Shown: positions 8,776 to 19,331, counted from the stretch's first letter. The stretch: DNA of 64,000 nucleotides from Janthinobacterium sp. 61 (GCF_002846335.1 NZ_PJMQ01000001.1:1426001-1490000), one strand, 5' to 3'. The notes: a model not told the origin generated them from the letters alone. Program-made: numbers and translations.

Positions 8776-9213
8776 ATGCCGAAAGCTAAGTCTACAGGCC
8801 TACGCAGCCCCTGGGTCGACGTGCCATATGAACCCACGCTGTACCATTTCCTCGGCCCCTTCGACGTGTATGACCGCGAAGAAACCCTGGGCGTGGAGCT
8901 GGACGCCTGGGACATGAACGATGCCAGCCAGCGCGCGGCGCTGATACGGCGCGACATCACGTCGCAATACAAGGAACTCAGTTACCGCCACCGCCATGCG
9001 CTGGTGGCCGTGCTGGCGCAGGCGCTGCAAGACCCTGATTATGACTTCCAGGCCATCCTCGAACATGACCCGGAGAGTACCTACGCCCTGCCCGCCCGGT
9101 GGGATGAGATGGCCGACCCGCGCGCTTTTTTCGCCGATATCTACCGCCTGGTGCAGCAGGACTGGCGCGACGACCTGGCGCGCGCGGCGGCGGAAGACCC
9201 GTCCAGCTGGTAG
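8776..9213 (+). CDS. Hypothetical acidic cytoplasmic protein
   Basis: 145 residues from the ATG at 8776. The in-frame extension upstream overlaps the preceding gene and has shadow-like composition, so I rejected it. No signal peptide. It is rich in Asp/Glu and aromatic residues (LYHFLGPFDVYDREETLGVEL), with helices such as SYRHRHALVAVLAQALQD. I do not recognise a family. Confidence 0.6.
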   Translation: MPKAKSTGLRSPWVDVPYEPTLYHFLGPFDVYDREETLGVELDAWDMNDASQRAALIRRDITSQYKELSYRHRHALVAVLAQALQDPDYDFQAILEHDPESTYALPARWDEMADPRAFFADIYRLVQQDWRDDLARAAAEDPSSW

Positions 9214-9440
9214 GACGGTGTGGATGCCACACTAGCGTATCGATAGTCTGCCGCCCTCTTTCTCCTCTGAAAACTCCATGGTGGCAAGGTGCAAGTGGCG
9301 TTGCAAAAACGCCCATCTGAAAAAAAATCTGTTGCACCAGCGCATGCCCGTCGGCATCGCGCTACCATCAACCGTCAGCATTCCCCCTACCGCACCGGTT
9401 CCCCGCCGGCTTTCCCTGCCGCAATGTGAAGGAGATTCTC

Positions 9441-9905
9441 ATGTCCAAGTTCGCCCCTGCCGTTGGCCTGTCGCTCATGCTTGCCGCCACCCTGCCATCC
9501 ATCGCCAGCGCTGCCGACGGCGGCGCCACGCGCCCCGATGCCGAAGCCATGGTCAAGAAAGGCGTGGCCTACATCAAGAGCGCCGGCGACGCCAAGGCGT
9601 ATGGCGAGATCACGGCCAAGGCGCCGCAATTCATCCTGCACGACCTGTACCTGGTCGTCTACAAGCTCGACGGTACGGTCGTCGCGCATGGCGCCAACCC
9701 GAAAATGGTGGGCAAGAACTTGATCGAGCTGAAGGATATCGACGGCAAGGCCTTCGTCAAGGAGCGCGTCGACCTGGCCAAGAGCAAGGGGACGTTCTGG
9801 CAGGAATACAAATTCACGAATCCGGAAACCAAGAAGATTGAGCCAAAGGTGATGTATTGCGAAAAGCTGTCCGAAACCGTCGTCTGCGGCGGCATCTACC
9901 TGTAG
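9441..9905 (+). CDS. Periplasmic single Cache-domain (sCache_2-like) protein
   Basis: 154 residues from the ATG at 9441, chosen for the upstream AAGGAG (9429-9434) and the clean signal peptide [24 protein letters not shown]. The mature part reads as one Cache sensor domain: [30 protein letters not shown] and [20 protein letters not shown]. Such stand-alone domains bind small ligands in the periplasm. A chemotaxis receptor begins 71 bases downstream, so it may present ligand to that receptor; that partnership is inference. Confidence 0.82.
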   Translation: MSKFAPAVGLSLMLAATLPSIASAADGGATRPDAEAMVKKGVAYIKSAGDAKAYGEITAKAPQFILHDLYLVVYKLDGTVVAHGANPKMVGKNLIELKDIDGKAFVKERVDLAKSKGTFWQEYKFTNPETKKIEPKVMYCEKLSETVVCGGIYL

Positions 9906-9976
9906 CCATCGCCGCGCCGCCAGTGGCGCGACGGCACACCGATCTCGCAACGAATTTCTCAACGATACAGGCCCCG

Positions 9977-11527
9977 ATGAAAATCGCACAGAAGATGTTG
10001 ATCGTCCCGGTGGTCGCTCTGGCTTGCCTGCTGGCCATGGGGGCCTTGTCTTACTTCGCCATGCAGCAGAACGAGCAGCGCATGCGTGACCTGAAAGACG
10101 TCACCCTGACGGCCGAGCGGCTTGCCAACCAGCAAGCTATCGCCCTGGGCCAGGTGCATGCCGACGTGTATGCGAAGATTGCCATCGCCGCCAGTCTGTC
10201 GGACGAGCAGTTCAAGCAATTCGGCGCGCAAACGGATGGCCAGCTGAACGCCATCGTGCAAGGCTTGACGGAACTCAAGAAATTTTCTGGCGCGGCCACG
10301 GAAGCAAGCCAGGCCCTGCCGGGCGTCAAGCGCTACCGAGCCAGCGTGGCGCAGGCACTGGATCTGGCCTCGATGGACCCGAATACGGGTGTGGCAGCGA
10401 TGCAAAATGCCGCCACGCACTACCAGCAGGTGCGCGGGCAGCTGCACCAGGTGCTGCTCAATCTCGACCATCGCACTGTCGATGCGCTGCAGGAGACAAA
10501 AAATGCGGGCCAGCGCGCCGGCTGGCTGTCGCTGGGCACCATGGCCATCGGCTTTGCCCTGCTGGCCCTGATCGCCATCTGGGTGGCGCGCTCCGTGGTC
10601 GGCCCCATCGACGAAGCGTACCGCGCCGCCGAAAGCCTGGCCGCCGGCGACCTGACCATGCGCATCGATGCCCGGGGCGACGACGAGGTGGGCAAGCTGT
10701 CGCGGGCACTGGCTACCGTGGTGAAAAACTGGAGTACCTTATTGGGCGAGATACGCCAGGCGGGCTCCACCATCACGGTGGAAGCGAGCGAAATCGCGCT
10801 GGGCAATGCTGACTTGTCGGCCCGCACGGAGTCGCAAGCCCATTCCTTGCAGGAAACGGCAACCTCCATGCATGCCTTGACCGATACCGTGCGCGAAAAC
10901 GCCAGCCATGCGCACCAGGCCAACCAAATGGTGCTGTCGACCTCGAACGTGGCGCTGGAAGGCGGCCGCGTGGTGGGCCAGGTAGTCGAGACCATGGGTT
11001 CGATCAAGGCCAGTTCCGGGCGCATCGTCGATATCATCGCCGTCATCGACGGCATTGCCTTCCAGACCAACATCCTTGCCCTGAACGCGGCCGTAGAAGC
11101 GGCGCGCGCGGGCGAACAGGGGCGCGGCTTTGCCGTCGTCGCCACCGAAGTGCGGGGCCTGGCCCAGCGCTCGGCCACGGCGGCGCGCGAAATCAAGCAG
11201 CTGATCGAGGATTCCGTTGCCAGGATAGAAACGGGCAGCGAGCTGGCCGACAGCGCCGGGCGCACCATGGGCGACATCGTCGCGTCCGTCCAGCAGGTGA
11301 CGGCGATCATGAACGACATCACGGCGGCCAGCCAGCGCCAGAGCAAGGGCATCGAGGAAGTCAACAATGCCATCACGGAAATGGACGAATTGACCCAGCG
11401 CAATGCCGCCCTGGTCGAGCAATCGGCCGCTGCCGCGCAAAGCATGCAGGACCAGGCGCATGATTTGCTCAGGGTCGTCGACGCCTTCCGCCTGGGCGAT
11501 GGCGGCCCGCCGCTGTTGCCGCGTTAG
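9977..11527 (+). CDS. Methyl-accepting chemotaxis protein
   Basis: 516 residues from the ATG at 9977, whose first residues are the TM1 segment [21 protein letters not shown]. The periplasmic part (about 30-185) looks like a four-helix-bundle sensor. TM2 is about 190-212, followed by a HAMP domain ([23 protein letters not shown]). The conserved signalling tip reads [20 protein letters not shown]. It relays ligand binding to CheA/CheW. There is no obvious C-terminal CheR-tethering pentapeptide. The frame overlaps the convergent gene by 4 bases. Confidence 0.92.
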   Translation: MKIAQKMLIVPVVALACLLAMGALSYFAMQQNEQRMRDLKDVTLTAERLANQQAIALGQVHADVYAKIAIAASLSDEQFKQFGAQTDGQLNAIVQGLTELKKFSGAATEASQALPGVKRYRASVAQALDLASMDPNTGVAAMQNAATHYQQVRGQLHQVLLNLDHRTVDALQETKNAGQRAGWLSLGTMAIGFALLALIAIWVARSVVGPIDEAYRAAESLAAGDLTMRIDARGDDEVGKLSRALATVVKNWSTLLGEIRQAGSTITVEASEIALGNADLSARTESQAHSLQETATSMHALTDTVRENASHAHQANQMVLSTSNVALEGGRVVGQVVETMGSIKASSGRIVDIIAVIDGIAFQTNILALNAAVEAARAGEQGRGFAVVATEVRGLAQRSATAAREIKQLIEDSVARIETGSELADSAGRTMGDIVASVQQVTAIMNDITAASQRQSKGIEEVNNAITEMDELTQRNAALVEQSAAAAQSMQDQAHDLLRVVDAFRLGDGGPPLLPR

Positions 11528-12606
11528 TGGCGTTGCGGCAACGCGGCCTTGGCGCAGGCCAGCATCTTATTGCCCGCTTCAGCCAGTGCGGGGTCCGGGT
11601 CCGCCTGCAAGACGCTGCCCCTGCTGTTCTGGTCATCGTAACTGCCCAGCATGGCCGCATACAGCGAGGCCTGGTCCTGCAGGCGCCAGGTGGCGCTGCG
11701 GGAATTGCCGGGCGCGGCAGGCATACTGGCGCTGAAGTAACTATACAAGCCGCCGACCTGTTTCTTGTGCAGCCATTCCATCAATTGGACGATGCGGTAC
11801 TGTTCCAGCAGGGTCAATTCGCTGACATTGACGCCGGACAGGGTGTAATACAGTTCCAATCGGGCCATCCAGTTGCCCTTTGCGCCAGCCGCCACCAGCG
11901 CATCCCAGGCGGGGCCGGAGCGTACGCTGCGCACGGCGCGCGGCGCGCCTATCCAGGCGTCAACGGCGGCCTGGTCCGGCACGGGGCCGTAGTGGCCGGG
12001 TGCGCGGCAGACGAACTGGCGCGCGTCTGGCCCACCATCCTTGAGCGCGTTGCTAATCTGCGCGGCAACCTTGTCGCCTATGCCCAGCAGGCGCTTGCCA
12101 TAGCCTTCCAGGGTCCAGCTCGACGGCAGGCGCCCCAGCCAGGCCAGTGCATCGTCGTTGGCCCTTGCCGCCACCGCATAGGCGGCGATCCGGGCCTGCA
12201 TCTTGGCGTCCTTCTGCTGCTCCGCCAGCTTGAGCGCATCCTGCTCTTCGTCATAGCGGCTCGTGGTTTTGGCCAGTTGCATGCATTGCTGGAAGGCGTC
12301 AGGGGCGCCCAGCCAGCATTGCGCGGGGACCTTCAGCTGCCAGCGCATGCTGACGGTTTTCAGGATATAGTTTTCTTCGCCCTCCTCCGCCTTGACATAG
12401 GCGCGGCCATCGGCCTTCGTCACCCCCTTCGTCAGCTGCTTGCCGCCAGCCGTGCTCCAGGTGTACGGGTCATCGTCCTGCGGCACGCCGGGTACGGCGT
12501 ACAGGGTCAGGTAATGGCCAGCAGCGGCAGGCGTATCGGCCGCATGGCTTAGCGGCGACAGCAGGGATAAGGTCAGCAGAGTTCTTCCAGGTAGCAGTTT
12601 CAGCAT
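11524..12606 (-). CDS. Hypothetical exported protein
   Basis: A 360-residue protein with a signal peptide ([22 protein letters not shown]). The mature part is helix-rich and contains several cysteines ([19 protein letters not shown]). It has repeated short helical stretches that faintly recall Sel1/TPR-like folds, but I cannot name a family. It ends convergently with the chemotaxis receptor (4-base overlap). The cadR gene lies just upstream on the same strand, 12 bases away. Confidence 0.7.
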   Translation of the reverse strand: MLKLLPGRTLLTLSLLSPLSHAADTPAAAGHYLTLYAVPGVPQDDDPYTWSTAGGKQLTKGVTKADGRAYVKAEEGEENYILKTVSMRWQLKVPAQCWLGAPDAFQQCMQLAKTTSRYDEEQDALKLAEQQKDAKMQARIAAYAVAARANDDALAWLGRLPSSWTLEGYGKRLLGIGDKVAAQISNALKDGGPDARQFVCRAPGHYGPVPDQAAVDAWIGAPRAVRSVRSGPAWDALVAAGAKGNWMARLELYYTLSGVNVSELTLLEQYRIVQLMEWLHKKQVGGLYSYFSASMPAAPGNSRSATWRLQDQASLYAAMLGSYDDQNSRGSVLQADPDPALAEAGNKMLACAKAALPQRH

Positions 12607-12618
12607 GCAGTAATCGGT

Positions 12619-13050
12619 TCAATGAAGTTCGGTATGGCAGGCGCAGTCGTGGCCGCTGGCCGCCTCGGACAGGTTTTGCAGGATGGCGCAGTCTTGCGAC
12701 GGCTGCGGCTGGTCACACTGATGGCGCAGAGTCACCAGTTGCTGCTGCAGGGTTTGCAAATTCGCCATCTGTTCGGCAATGCGCAAGATATGGTGGTCGA
12801 GCAATTCATTGACGCTTTGGCAACCTTCGGCAGGATTGTTCTTGAACTCCAGCAAGGCGCGGATATCCGTCAAGCCGATTTGCAGGGAGCGGCAATGGCG
12901 GATGAACTGCAGCCGTTCCTGGTGTTCTTCGCGGTATTCGCGGTAGCCGGCGCTGTTGCGCCCCGGTTCCTGCAGCAAGCCCGCCTTTTCATAGTAACGC
13001 ACGGTTTCAACGTCACAATCTGTCCGTTTGGCTAGTTCTCCGATACGCAT
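12619..13050 (-). CDS. cadR: Cd(II)/Pb(II)-responsive MerR-family regulator CadR
   Basis: A 143-residue metal-sensing MerR protein. The N-terminal winged helix reads MRIGELAKRTDCDVETVRYYEKAGLLQEPG. The metal-site cysteines of the CadR/PbrR group are present: Cys12, Cys77 and the C-terminal cysteines 136/138 (CACH), with extra Cys112 and Cys121. It is divergent from the P-type ATPase, with the operator lying between them. It represses that promoter without metal and activates it with Cd, Pb or Zn. Confidence 0.9.
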   Translation of the reverse strand: MRIGELAKRTDCDVETVRYYEKAGLLQEPGRNSAGYREYREEHQERLQFIRHCRSLQIGLTDIRALLEFKNNPAEGCQSVNELLDHHILRIAEQMANLQTLQQQLVTLRHQCDQPQPSQDCAILQNLSEAASGHDCACHTELH

Positions 13051-13085
13051 GGCATCCCCTTTTCATTCCTTCGTGCAAATTCTGC

Positions 13086-13116
13086 TTGACCCTGTAGCGG
13101 CTACAGGGTTTCTAAT
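13086..13116 (+). promoter_or_regulatory. CadR operator/promoter for cadA
   Basis: A -35 TTGACC (13086-13091) and a -10 TCTAAT (13111-13116) are separated by 19 bases. The spacer holds a perfect inverted repeat, arms ACCCTGTAG and CTACAGGGT around CGG (13089-13109). This is the standard architecture for MerR-type metal regulators. Confidence 0.88.
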
Positions 13117-13148
13117 GGAAGCATACACCAATCCTGAAGGATGATGCG

Positions 13149-15425
13149 ATGCCGCACGATAGCCATAACCACGCGCACGACCATGACCACGAGCACAAGC
13201 CTGCGCAAAATGCCAAGCCTAGCCACGGCGGCTGCTGCTCACACAGCCACGCCGCCCCCGCTGGCGACTCCGCGCCTGTCCTGCCCAGCGCTCCCATCGC
13301 TGGCGCGAGCACGGCCAAATACCGGATTGCCAACATGGATTGCCCCACGGAAGAGCGTTTGATCCGCAACAAGCTGGCCAATATGAGCGGCGTGGTGGGC
13401 CTCGATTTCAACCTGATGAACCGCGTGCTGGACGTGCACCACACCTTGCCGTCGCTGGCCACGGTGGAAGCGGCGCTGCACGGCATCGGCATGCAGGCGA
13501 TTCCCATGGAGGCGGACACCGTCGTCGCGCGTGATCCGAACGAAGGCAGCCTTAGCGGCTTGCAGAAAGGCTTGCTGGTCGTCTCCGGCCTGGCTGCCGC
13601 CTGTGCCGAGGCGCTGGCGTGGACCACGCATGAAGACAGTTCGCCCCTCGTCATCGCCCTGGCCCTGCTATCGATCGCCACGGGCGGCTGGCCGACTCTG
13701 AAAAAGGGCTGGATTGCCCTGAAAACCTTCACTCTGAACATCAATTTCCTGATGAGCCTAGCGGTGTTTGGCGCCATCGCCATCGGTCAGTGGCCAGAAG
13801 CGGCCATGGTCATTTTCCTGTTCGCCATTGCCGAGCTGATCGAAGGCTTGTCCCTGAACCGCGCACGCAACGCTGTGCACAGCCTGATGCAACTGGCGCC
13901 CGACACGGCGACGGTCGCCGACGCCAGCGGCGCCTGGCAGCCAGTATCCGTCGCCACGGTTGCCATCGGCACCTTGATGCGCGTCAAGCCGGGCGAACGC
14001 ATCGCGCTCGATGGCGTGGTGGCCAGCGGCGCATCGTCCGTCAACCAGGCGCCGATCACGGGCGAAAGCATGCCGGTGGACAAGGCCGTGGGCGACGTCG
14101 TGTATGCGGGCACCATCAATGAACGGGGCTTGCTCGACGTCACGGTGACGGCCAACAGCGGCAACAGCACCCTGGCCAAAATCGTCAAGGTGATCGAGGA
14201 AACCCAGGGAAAACAGGCGCCCACGCAGCGCTTTGTCGATAACTTCGCCCGCTATTACACGCCGGCCGTGGTCGTGTTCGCCATCCTCGTGGCCGTGCTG
14301 CCGCCACTGCTGCTGGGTCAGCCCTTCATGGCCTGGGTCTATAAAGCGCTGGTGATGCTGGTGATCGCCTGCCCGTGCGCGCTGGTCATTTCCACGCCGG
14401 TGACGGTGGTCAGCGGCCTGACGGCGGCTGCGCGTCGCGGCATCCTGGTCAAAGGCGGGCAATTCCTGGAAACGGGCTACCGCATCAAGGCCATCGCCGT
14501 CGACAAGACGGGCACCTTGACCATGGGCAAACCGGCCGTGACGGACGTGGTGGCCATGGACGGCAGCAACCGCGACGCCATCCTGCTGCTGGCCGCCAGC
14601 CTGGACGCCAATTCGGCCCACCCGCTGGCTGCCGCCATCGTCAAGGCCGGTCCGCCCGCCAGCAGCCACTTGCCCGTCACCCAGTTTGCCGCCCTGCATG
14701 GACGCGGTGTGCAAGGCGATATCGCTGGCCAGACCTATTACCTGGGCAATGCGCGCCTGATGGCGGAATTGAAGGTCTTGACACCGGAACTGCAAGCCAT
14801 CCTGGCGCGGCTGGAACAGCAAGCGTACACGGCCATGGTGCTGTCCACCTCAGCCGGCGCCTTGGGCGTGATCGCCGTGGCCGACGTGCTGCGCTCCACG
14901 GCGGCGTCCGCCATCGCCAGACTGAATGCCCTGGGCGTGACCACCGTGATGCTGACGGGAGACAATTTGCTGACGGCGCAGCGCATCGGCGCCGAGGTGG
15001 GCGTCAGCCTGGTCAAGGCGGAATTATTGCCGGAAAACAAACTCGATGAAATCAAGGCCTTGCAGCGGCAATTCGGCGTGGTGGCCATGCTGGGCGACGG
15101 CGTCAACGACGCCCCGGCCCTGGCGCAGGCCGACATCGGCTTTGCCATGGGCGCAGCCGGCAGCGACACGGCCATCGAGACGGCGGACGTCGCCCTGATG
15201 GATGATGAATTGGGCAAGTTGCCCGAATTCATCAGCCTGAGCCAGCGCACACGCAGCATCCTCGTGCAAAACATCAGCTTTGCCATCGGCATCAAGGCCG
15301 TCTTCTTTGGCCTGGCCCTGGCCGGTACGGCGACCCTGTGGATGGCCGTCTTCGCGGACGTGGGCGCCAGCCTGCTGGTGGTGGCCAACGGGCTGCGCTT
15401 GCTGCGTCATGACAAGCGCCCTTAA
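13149..15425 (+). CDS. cadA: Heavy-metal P1B-type ATPase (Zn/Cd/Pb efflux)
   Basis: A 758-residue inner-membrane pump that expels Zn, Cd or Pb using ATP. The first 40 residues are rich in His and Cys (HNHAHDHDHEH, GGCCSHSH), a soft metal-binding tail. A single HMA domain follows with the NMDCPTEE variant (Cys65). The ion-channel CPC motif is at 408-410 and the phosphorylated aspartate DKTGT at 452. The hinge GDGVNDAPAL follows, and the C-terminal membrane segments are complete. I used the ATG at 13149, 8 bases after AAGG; two earlier ATGs are out of frame. CadR controls it. Confidence 0.93.
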   Translation: MPHDSHNHAHDHDHEHKPAQNAKPSHGGCCSHSHAAPAGDSAPVLPSAPIAGASTAKYRIANMDCPTEERLIRNKLANMSGVVGLDFNLMNRVLDVHHTLPSLATVEAALHGIGMQAIPMEADTVVARDPNEGSLSGLQKGLLVVSGLAAACAEALAWTTHEDSSPLVIALALLSIATGGWPTLKKGWIALKTFTLNINFLMSLAVFGAIAIGQWPEAAMVIFLFAIAELIEGLSLNRARNAVHSLMQLAPDTATVADASGAWQPVSVATVAIGTLMRVKPGERIALDGVVASGASSVNQAPITGESMPVDKAVGDVVYAGTINERGLLDVTVTANSGNSTLAKIVKVIEETQGKQAPTQRFVDNFARYYTPAVVVFAILVAVLPPLLLGQPFMAWVYKALVMLVIACPCALVISTPVTVVSGLTAAARRGILVKGGQFLETGYRIKAIAVDKTGTLTMGKPAVTDVVAMDGSNRDAILLLAASLDANSAHPLAAAIVKAGPPASSHLPVTQFAALHGRGVQGDIAGQTYYLGNARLMAELKVLTPELQAILARLEQQAYTAMVLSTSAGALGVIAVADVLRSTAASAIARLNALGVTTVMLTGDNLLTAQRIGAEVGVSLVKAELLPENKLDEIKALQRQFGVVAMLGDGVNDAPALAQADIGFAMGAAGSDTAIETADVALMDDELGKLPEFISLSQRTRSILVQNISFAIGIKAVFFGLALAGTATLWMAVFADVGASLLVVANGLRLLRHDKRP

Positions 15426-15508
15426 ATTACTGGAAAAATATTTCCATCTGGACAAGTGTGGTAAAAAACGCTACTTTGGGGCTTTTCACAACAACCCCAC
15501 AATAGCCG

Positions 15509-16166
15509 ATGCAACCCACCTTCCGCCTGGCCCTGCTGTCCGGCCTGCTGTTGTCTAGCACCAGCTTGCACGCCGAACCCGCCGGTAGCATCTGCGCCTC
15601 GCCCGCGCAGCCCGTGCGCGAACAGGGTTACGTGGCCATCAATGGCATCGAGCAATGGATCACGGTCACGGGAGCCGCCTGCGGCAATCCCGTGATCCTG
15701 TTCATCCATGGCGGGCCAGGCAATGCGCTCAGTCCGTATGCGGACGCCATTTATGCCTGCTGGGAACGCCACTACACGCTGGTACAGTGGGCCGGTAACG
15801 GATGCGCCGCCCAAGCATTGGTGGCAGCCGGCACCGTTCTACGCCACGCCGCAAGCGGCGGCTGATTTTGATGCTGCCGACGACTACTCCTACATCCAGT
15901 TCATCGGCGGGCGCGGCGACGGCATGTTTGCCAAGGTCGACTTGCCCGCGCTGGGCACGCGTTTTGACTTGCCCGTGTTTTTCATCATGGGCGAAGCGGA
16001 CCTGCTGACCTCGCCCGCCATCGCGCGTCGCTACTTTGACAGCATCAGCGCGCCGGCCAAGGATTTTACGGTGGTGAAACGGGCCGGACACGATCCGAAC
16101 CAGCTCGTACTGGACGCGCAATGGACGGTCTTGCACGACAAGGTAGCGCCGCTGCTCAAGCGTTGA
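15509..16166 (+). pseudogene. Alpha/beta hydrolase with internal deletion and frame change
   Basis: The 5' part (15509 to about 15795) encodes a signal peptide and the oxyanion-hole region VILFIHGGPGNALSPY, up to HYTLVQW. The 3' part, in another frame (about 15800-16166), resumes with PFYATPQAAADF. It continues through the acid residue region FFIMGEADLLTSP to the catalytic histidine AGHDPNQ. The middle of the usual fold, including the nucleophile elbow GxSxG, is gone. So the gene cannot encode a working hydrolase, although the ends are well preserved, which suggests a recent event. It overlaps the end of the convergent MFS gene. Confidence 0.75.
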
Positions 16167-17658
16167 GCGGACTAGCTGCGCGGCGCGCCCGCAGATGCAG
16201 GTGGCGGATAGTGGCCGATGCCAGCATCAGGATCGCGGAAGCCGTGGCCAAGACGACAATAAACGCCTTGTCGAAGGCCGAACGGGCCAGCTCCGACACT
16301 TGCAAGCCCAGTTCGGCCGGCAATTGCTCGGCCGCCAGCAACGCAGCATCGAGGGTGTCATGGGCATTCGGCAACAGGCCCGCGCTTTCCGGAATCACCA
16401 AGGTGGCGCTGTAGACGGCCGACAGGATGGTGCCCAGCACCGTGACGCCGATCACGGCGCCCAGTTCGTACGACACTTCCTCGATCGAGGCGGCCATGCC
16501 GGCCTGTTGCGGCGCCACGTTCAGCATCACGGCGCTGGATGCGGCCGTCATGACGGCGCCCAGGCCCAGGCCCAGGATCACCAGGCTGGCCACTTGCGCC
16601 GAGACGGCGGCGTCATGCAGCACCAAATACGATGCCATGCCGATACCGGACAGCAGCAGCGAACCCCACAATACCTTGGCCTTGTCGGCGCGCGGCAGCA
16701 TGAAACCCGTCAGCGGGCCGGCAAATACGGACGCCAGCGGCAGCGGCAACAGCAGCAAGCCAGCTTCCAGCGGTGACAGCTCGCGCACCAGCTGCATGTG
16801 CTGGCTCAGCGCCAGTTCCATGCCGATCAGGGCGGCGGACGCCACCATAGCGGCCGCCACGGCGCTGGAAAACGGCAATTCGCGGAACAGGGCGAAGTCG
16901 ATCAGCGGCTTGGCTTGGCGCTTCTGGCGGCGCACGAACTTCAGCATGAAGAAGGCGCCCACGGCGAACGAGGCGGCCGCCAGCGCATACGAGGGCTGCG
17001 ACTTGCCCAGCTCCTTGATCGCATACACGCCACCAAGCAGACCCATCATGATTTGCAACGAGCCCTTCAAGTCCCACGGCTTGTCGCGGTTACCGGCCCG
17101 TTTTGGCAGTACCACGGCGGCCAGCACCAGGGTTAGCAGCACGATGGGCACGTTGATCAGGAAGACGGAGCCCCACCAGTAGTGTTCCATCAGGAAACCA
17201 CCCAGCACGGGGCCAAACGCGGCGCCGCCGGAGGCAATCGCCGCCCATACGCCGATGGCGAACGAGCGCTCGCGGTTGTCCGTGAAGGTCAGGCGGATGA
17301 TGGACAAGGTGGCCGGCATCATCAGCGCGGCGCCGATGGCCAGCAGGATGCGGGCAAAAATCAGCCATTCCGGCGCGGGCGAAAACGCGGCGCACAGCGA
17401 AGCGATGCCGAACACGGCCAGGCCGGCGAGGAAAACGGGTTTGTGGCTCAAACGGTCACCGAGGGTGCCGAGGCCGGGCAGCAGACCGGAGACGACCAGC
17501 GCGTACACGTTGATGATCCACAGTTTTTGCGAGGATGTCGCCTGCAAGTCGCGCGTCAGCGCGGGCAAGGCGGTGTAGAGCACGGTCATGTCGACCACGA
17601 TCAGGAACAGGGCGCTGGAGACGATGGCCAGCGTCAGCCATTTTTTCATTGGATGCAT
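16156..17658 (-). CDS. MFS transporter, DHA2 (14-TM) drug/quaternary amine family
   Basis: About 500 residues with 14 hydrophobic segments, the size of the EmrB/QacA/SmvA group. TM1 has LFLIVVDMTVLYTALPAL, and the antiporter-type segment is RILLAIGAALMMPATLSII. The ATG at 17658 is used; a TTG six bases earlier and an ATG at 17649 are alternatives. It likely exports cationic drugs by proton antiport. The upstream GNAT gene is on the same strand. Confidence 0.88.
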   Translation of the reverse strand: MHPMKKWLTLAIVSSALFLIVVDMTVLYTALPALTRDLQATSSQKLWIINVYALVVSGLLPGLGTLGDRLSHKPVFLAGLAVFGIASLCAAFSPAPEWLIFARILLAIGAALMMPATLSIIRLTFTDNRERSFAIGVWAAIASGGAAFGPVLGGFLMEHYWWGSVFLINVPIVLLTLVLAAVVLPKRAGNRDKPWDLKGSLQIMMGLLGGVYAIKELGKSQPSYALAAASFAVGAFFMLKFVRRQKRQAKPLIDFALFRELPFSSAVAAAMVASAALIGMELALSQHMQLVRELSPLEAGLLLLPLPLASVFAGPLTGFMLPRADKAKVLWGSLLLSGIGMASYLVLHDAAVSAQVASLVILGLGLGAVMTAASSAVMLNVAPQQAGMAASIEEVSYELGAVIGVTVLGTILSAVYSATLVIPESAGLLPNAHDTLDAALLAAEQLPAELGLQVSELARSAFDKAFIVVLATASAILMLASATIRHLHLRARRAASPLNA

Positions 17659-17767
17659 AAACAACTCATGTATTATTTAACAACTATCGGTTTGGATAAA
17701 GCGGGTGCTGCGCAAATATTTACGTTCCAGGCTGCCACGGGCCTGGCCTTGTCGGGGGCGGCGGGCG

Positions 17768-18352
17768 TCAGCCACGGTCGCCATCCTTGTCATCTACCGC
17801 GGCGCTCGCTGGGGAAGCGTCCAGTTCGCGCAGCATGACGACGGACACTTGCTTGAAACCACGACCCTGGAAGAATTTCTGTGCCGTCAGGTTATGCGCG
17901 CCGCATTCGAGGAATAAACGGGCGATGCCGTGGCTGCGCAGCTCGTCGGCTACCCACTCCACCAGCAAGCTGCCGATGCCGCTGCCGCGCACGGAAGGCA
18001 GCAAGACCAGGTCGTCCAGCGCGGCGAACGATTTCGAGGCGCGCTGGCGCGTGTCTATCGACACGAGGGCCATGCCGACGATGGCGTCGCCGGACATGGC
18101 GACAGCCAGCAGGGTCGAATCGCCATGCGCCCAGTCATGCGACAGCGCAGCGCGGATTTCGCCGCGTATCACCTCAGGCAAGTCCGCGCGCCAGTTGCCA
18201 GGCGCATCGGCGCGCTCTCCCTGCAGCTCCGAATGGGAGATATAGTCGGCGCTGACGTTGTCAAGATATAAATTGCACAAGGTATCTTCGGCGGTGGCGT
18301 CGTGACACCAGCTGAAGCTGATGGCGGGGGTATGGGCTTGAGCGTTTTTCAT
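17768..18352 (-). CDS. GNAT family N-acetyltransferase
   Basis: About 194 residues from the ATG at 18352, which has a GAG-containing ribosome site; an ATG at 18364 adds four residues. The acetyl-CoA loop is seen as VLLPSVRGSGIGSLLVEWV, followed by the typical FLECGAHNLTAQKFFQGRGF. The substrate is unknown. It is divergent from a LysR gene. Confidence 0.85.
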   Translation of the reverse strand: MKNAQAHTPAISFSWCHDATAEDTLCNLYLDNVSADYISHSELQGERADAPGNWRADLPEVIRGEIRAALSHDWAHGDSTLLAVAMSGDAIVGMALVSIDTRQRASKSFAALDDLVLLPSVRGSGIGSLLVEWVADELRSHGIARLFLECGAHNLTAQKFFQGRGFKQVSVVMLRELDASPASAAVDDKDGDRG

Positions 18353-18449
18353 GGCGGATCTCATGTTATTGAATTAGTAAAGGCATTTTATGTCGCCCCT
18401 GAGTGGCATTCAAGTTAAAATCCATCTGTAAAACAGATAGGTGGATGCC

Positions 18450-19331
18450 ATGCAATGGACTTTGGAACAAATGCGCTACTTTGAGGCGGCTGTCGCGGCC
18501 GGTTCTTTCTCGGGCGCAGCGCGCCGCCTGGGCCGCGCGCAATCGGTGGTCAGCACCTCGATCGGCTTGCTGGAAGCGGAATTCGGCGTGGAACTGTTCG
18601 ATCGCTCGCGCCGCAGCGCCGTGCTGACAGAAGCGGGCAAGGTAATGCACCTGGAAGCGTGCGAACTGCTGCGCCAGGCCGAGCGATTGCAGCTGCGCGC
18701 GCAACTGTTGAGTGTGGCACCCGAAGCCCAGCTCACCCTGGCACTGGACGAAGCCCTGCCCTACCTGGCCATCAGTACGCTGGTGAAAGAATTGGCGGCA
18801 CGCTACCCGGCGCTGGAACTGGTCATGCTCAACGCGACGGCGTCGGAAGTGGCGCAATACGTGGAGCAGCAGCAAGCCGACGTGGCCTTCCACTTCGACC
18901 GCGGCCCCATCTCGCCCGTGCTGGAACAGCAGCACATCGGCAGCGTGGCGCAAGGCGTGTTCGTCGCGAAAGGCCACCCCATGGCCCACGGCCAGGAAGT
19001 AAGCCGCAACGAGCTGACCCGCTACCGCCAGCTGATCATGGATTCCGAGTTGAACCGCGAACACGCCTTCAGCCCCGCCGTCTGGTTTTCCGACAGTTTT
19101 TACAGCATCGCGGAAATGGTCGCGGACGAGCTAGGCTGGGCCATTCTGCCGCTGAATATCGCCAATTACGACAACTACAAGGGTTATTTGCAGGAAGTGC
19201 CCTGCCCTGCCTTGGCCTTGTCGCGGCTGCCGGTGCGGCGCTTGTCGATTCATGGGAAGAAACTCAGCGAGACGAGTTTGTGGCTGACGACGAGGCTGGC
19301 GGAGTTGTTGGTGGATGGGCCGAGGGGCTAA
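18450..19331 (+). CDS. LysR family transcriptional regulator
   Basis: About 293 residues. I prefer the ATG at 18450 because AGGTGG sits at a normal distance; the ATG at 18441 directly abuts that site. The helix-turn-helix covers MRYFEAAVAAGSFSGAARRLGRAQSVVSTSIGLLE. The effector domain is complete. It is divergent from the GNAT-MFS pair and probably controls it; the ligand is unknown. Confidence 0.88.
   Translation: MQWTLEQMRYFEAAVAAGSFSGAARRLGRAQSVVSTSIGLLEAEFGVELFDRSRRSAVLTEAGKVMHLEACELLRQAERLQLRAQLLSVAPEAQLTLALDEALPYLAISTLVKELAARYPALELVMLNATASEVAQYVEQQQADVAFHFDRGPISPVLEQQHIGSVAQGVFVAKGHPMAHGQEVSRNELTRYRQLIMDSELNREHAFSPAVWFSDSFYSIAEMVADELGWAILPLNIANYDNYKGYLQEVPCPALALSRLPVRRLSIHGKKLSETSLWLTTRLAELLVDGPRG

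Noticed and set aside
10420..11445. 341-codon minus-strand frame opposite the chemotaxis receptor
   Set aside because: Antisense shadow of a GC-rich gene; no family resemblance and no ribosome site.
13758..14822. 354-codon minus-strand frame inside cadA
   Set aside because: Shadow; the plus-strand ATPase accounts for every motif.
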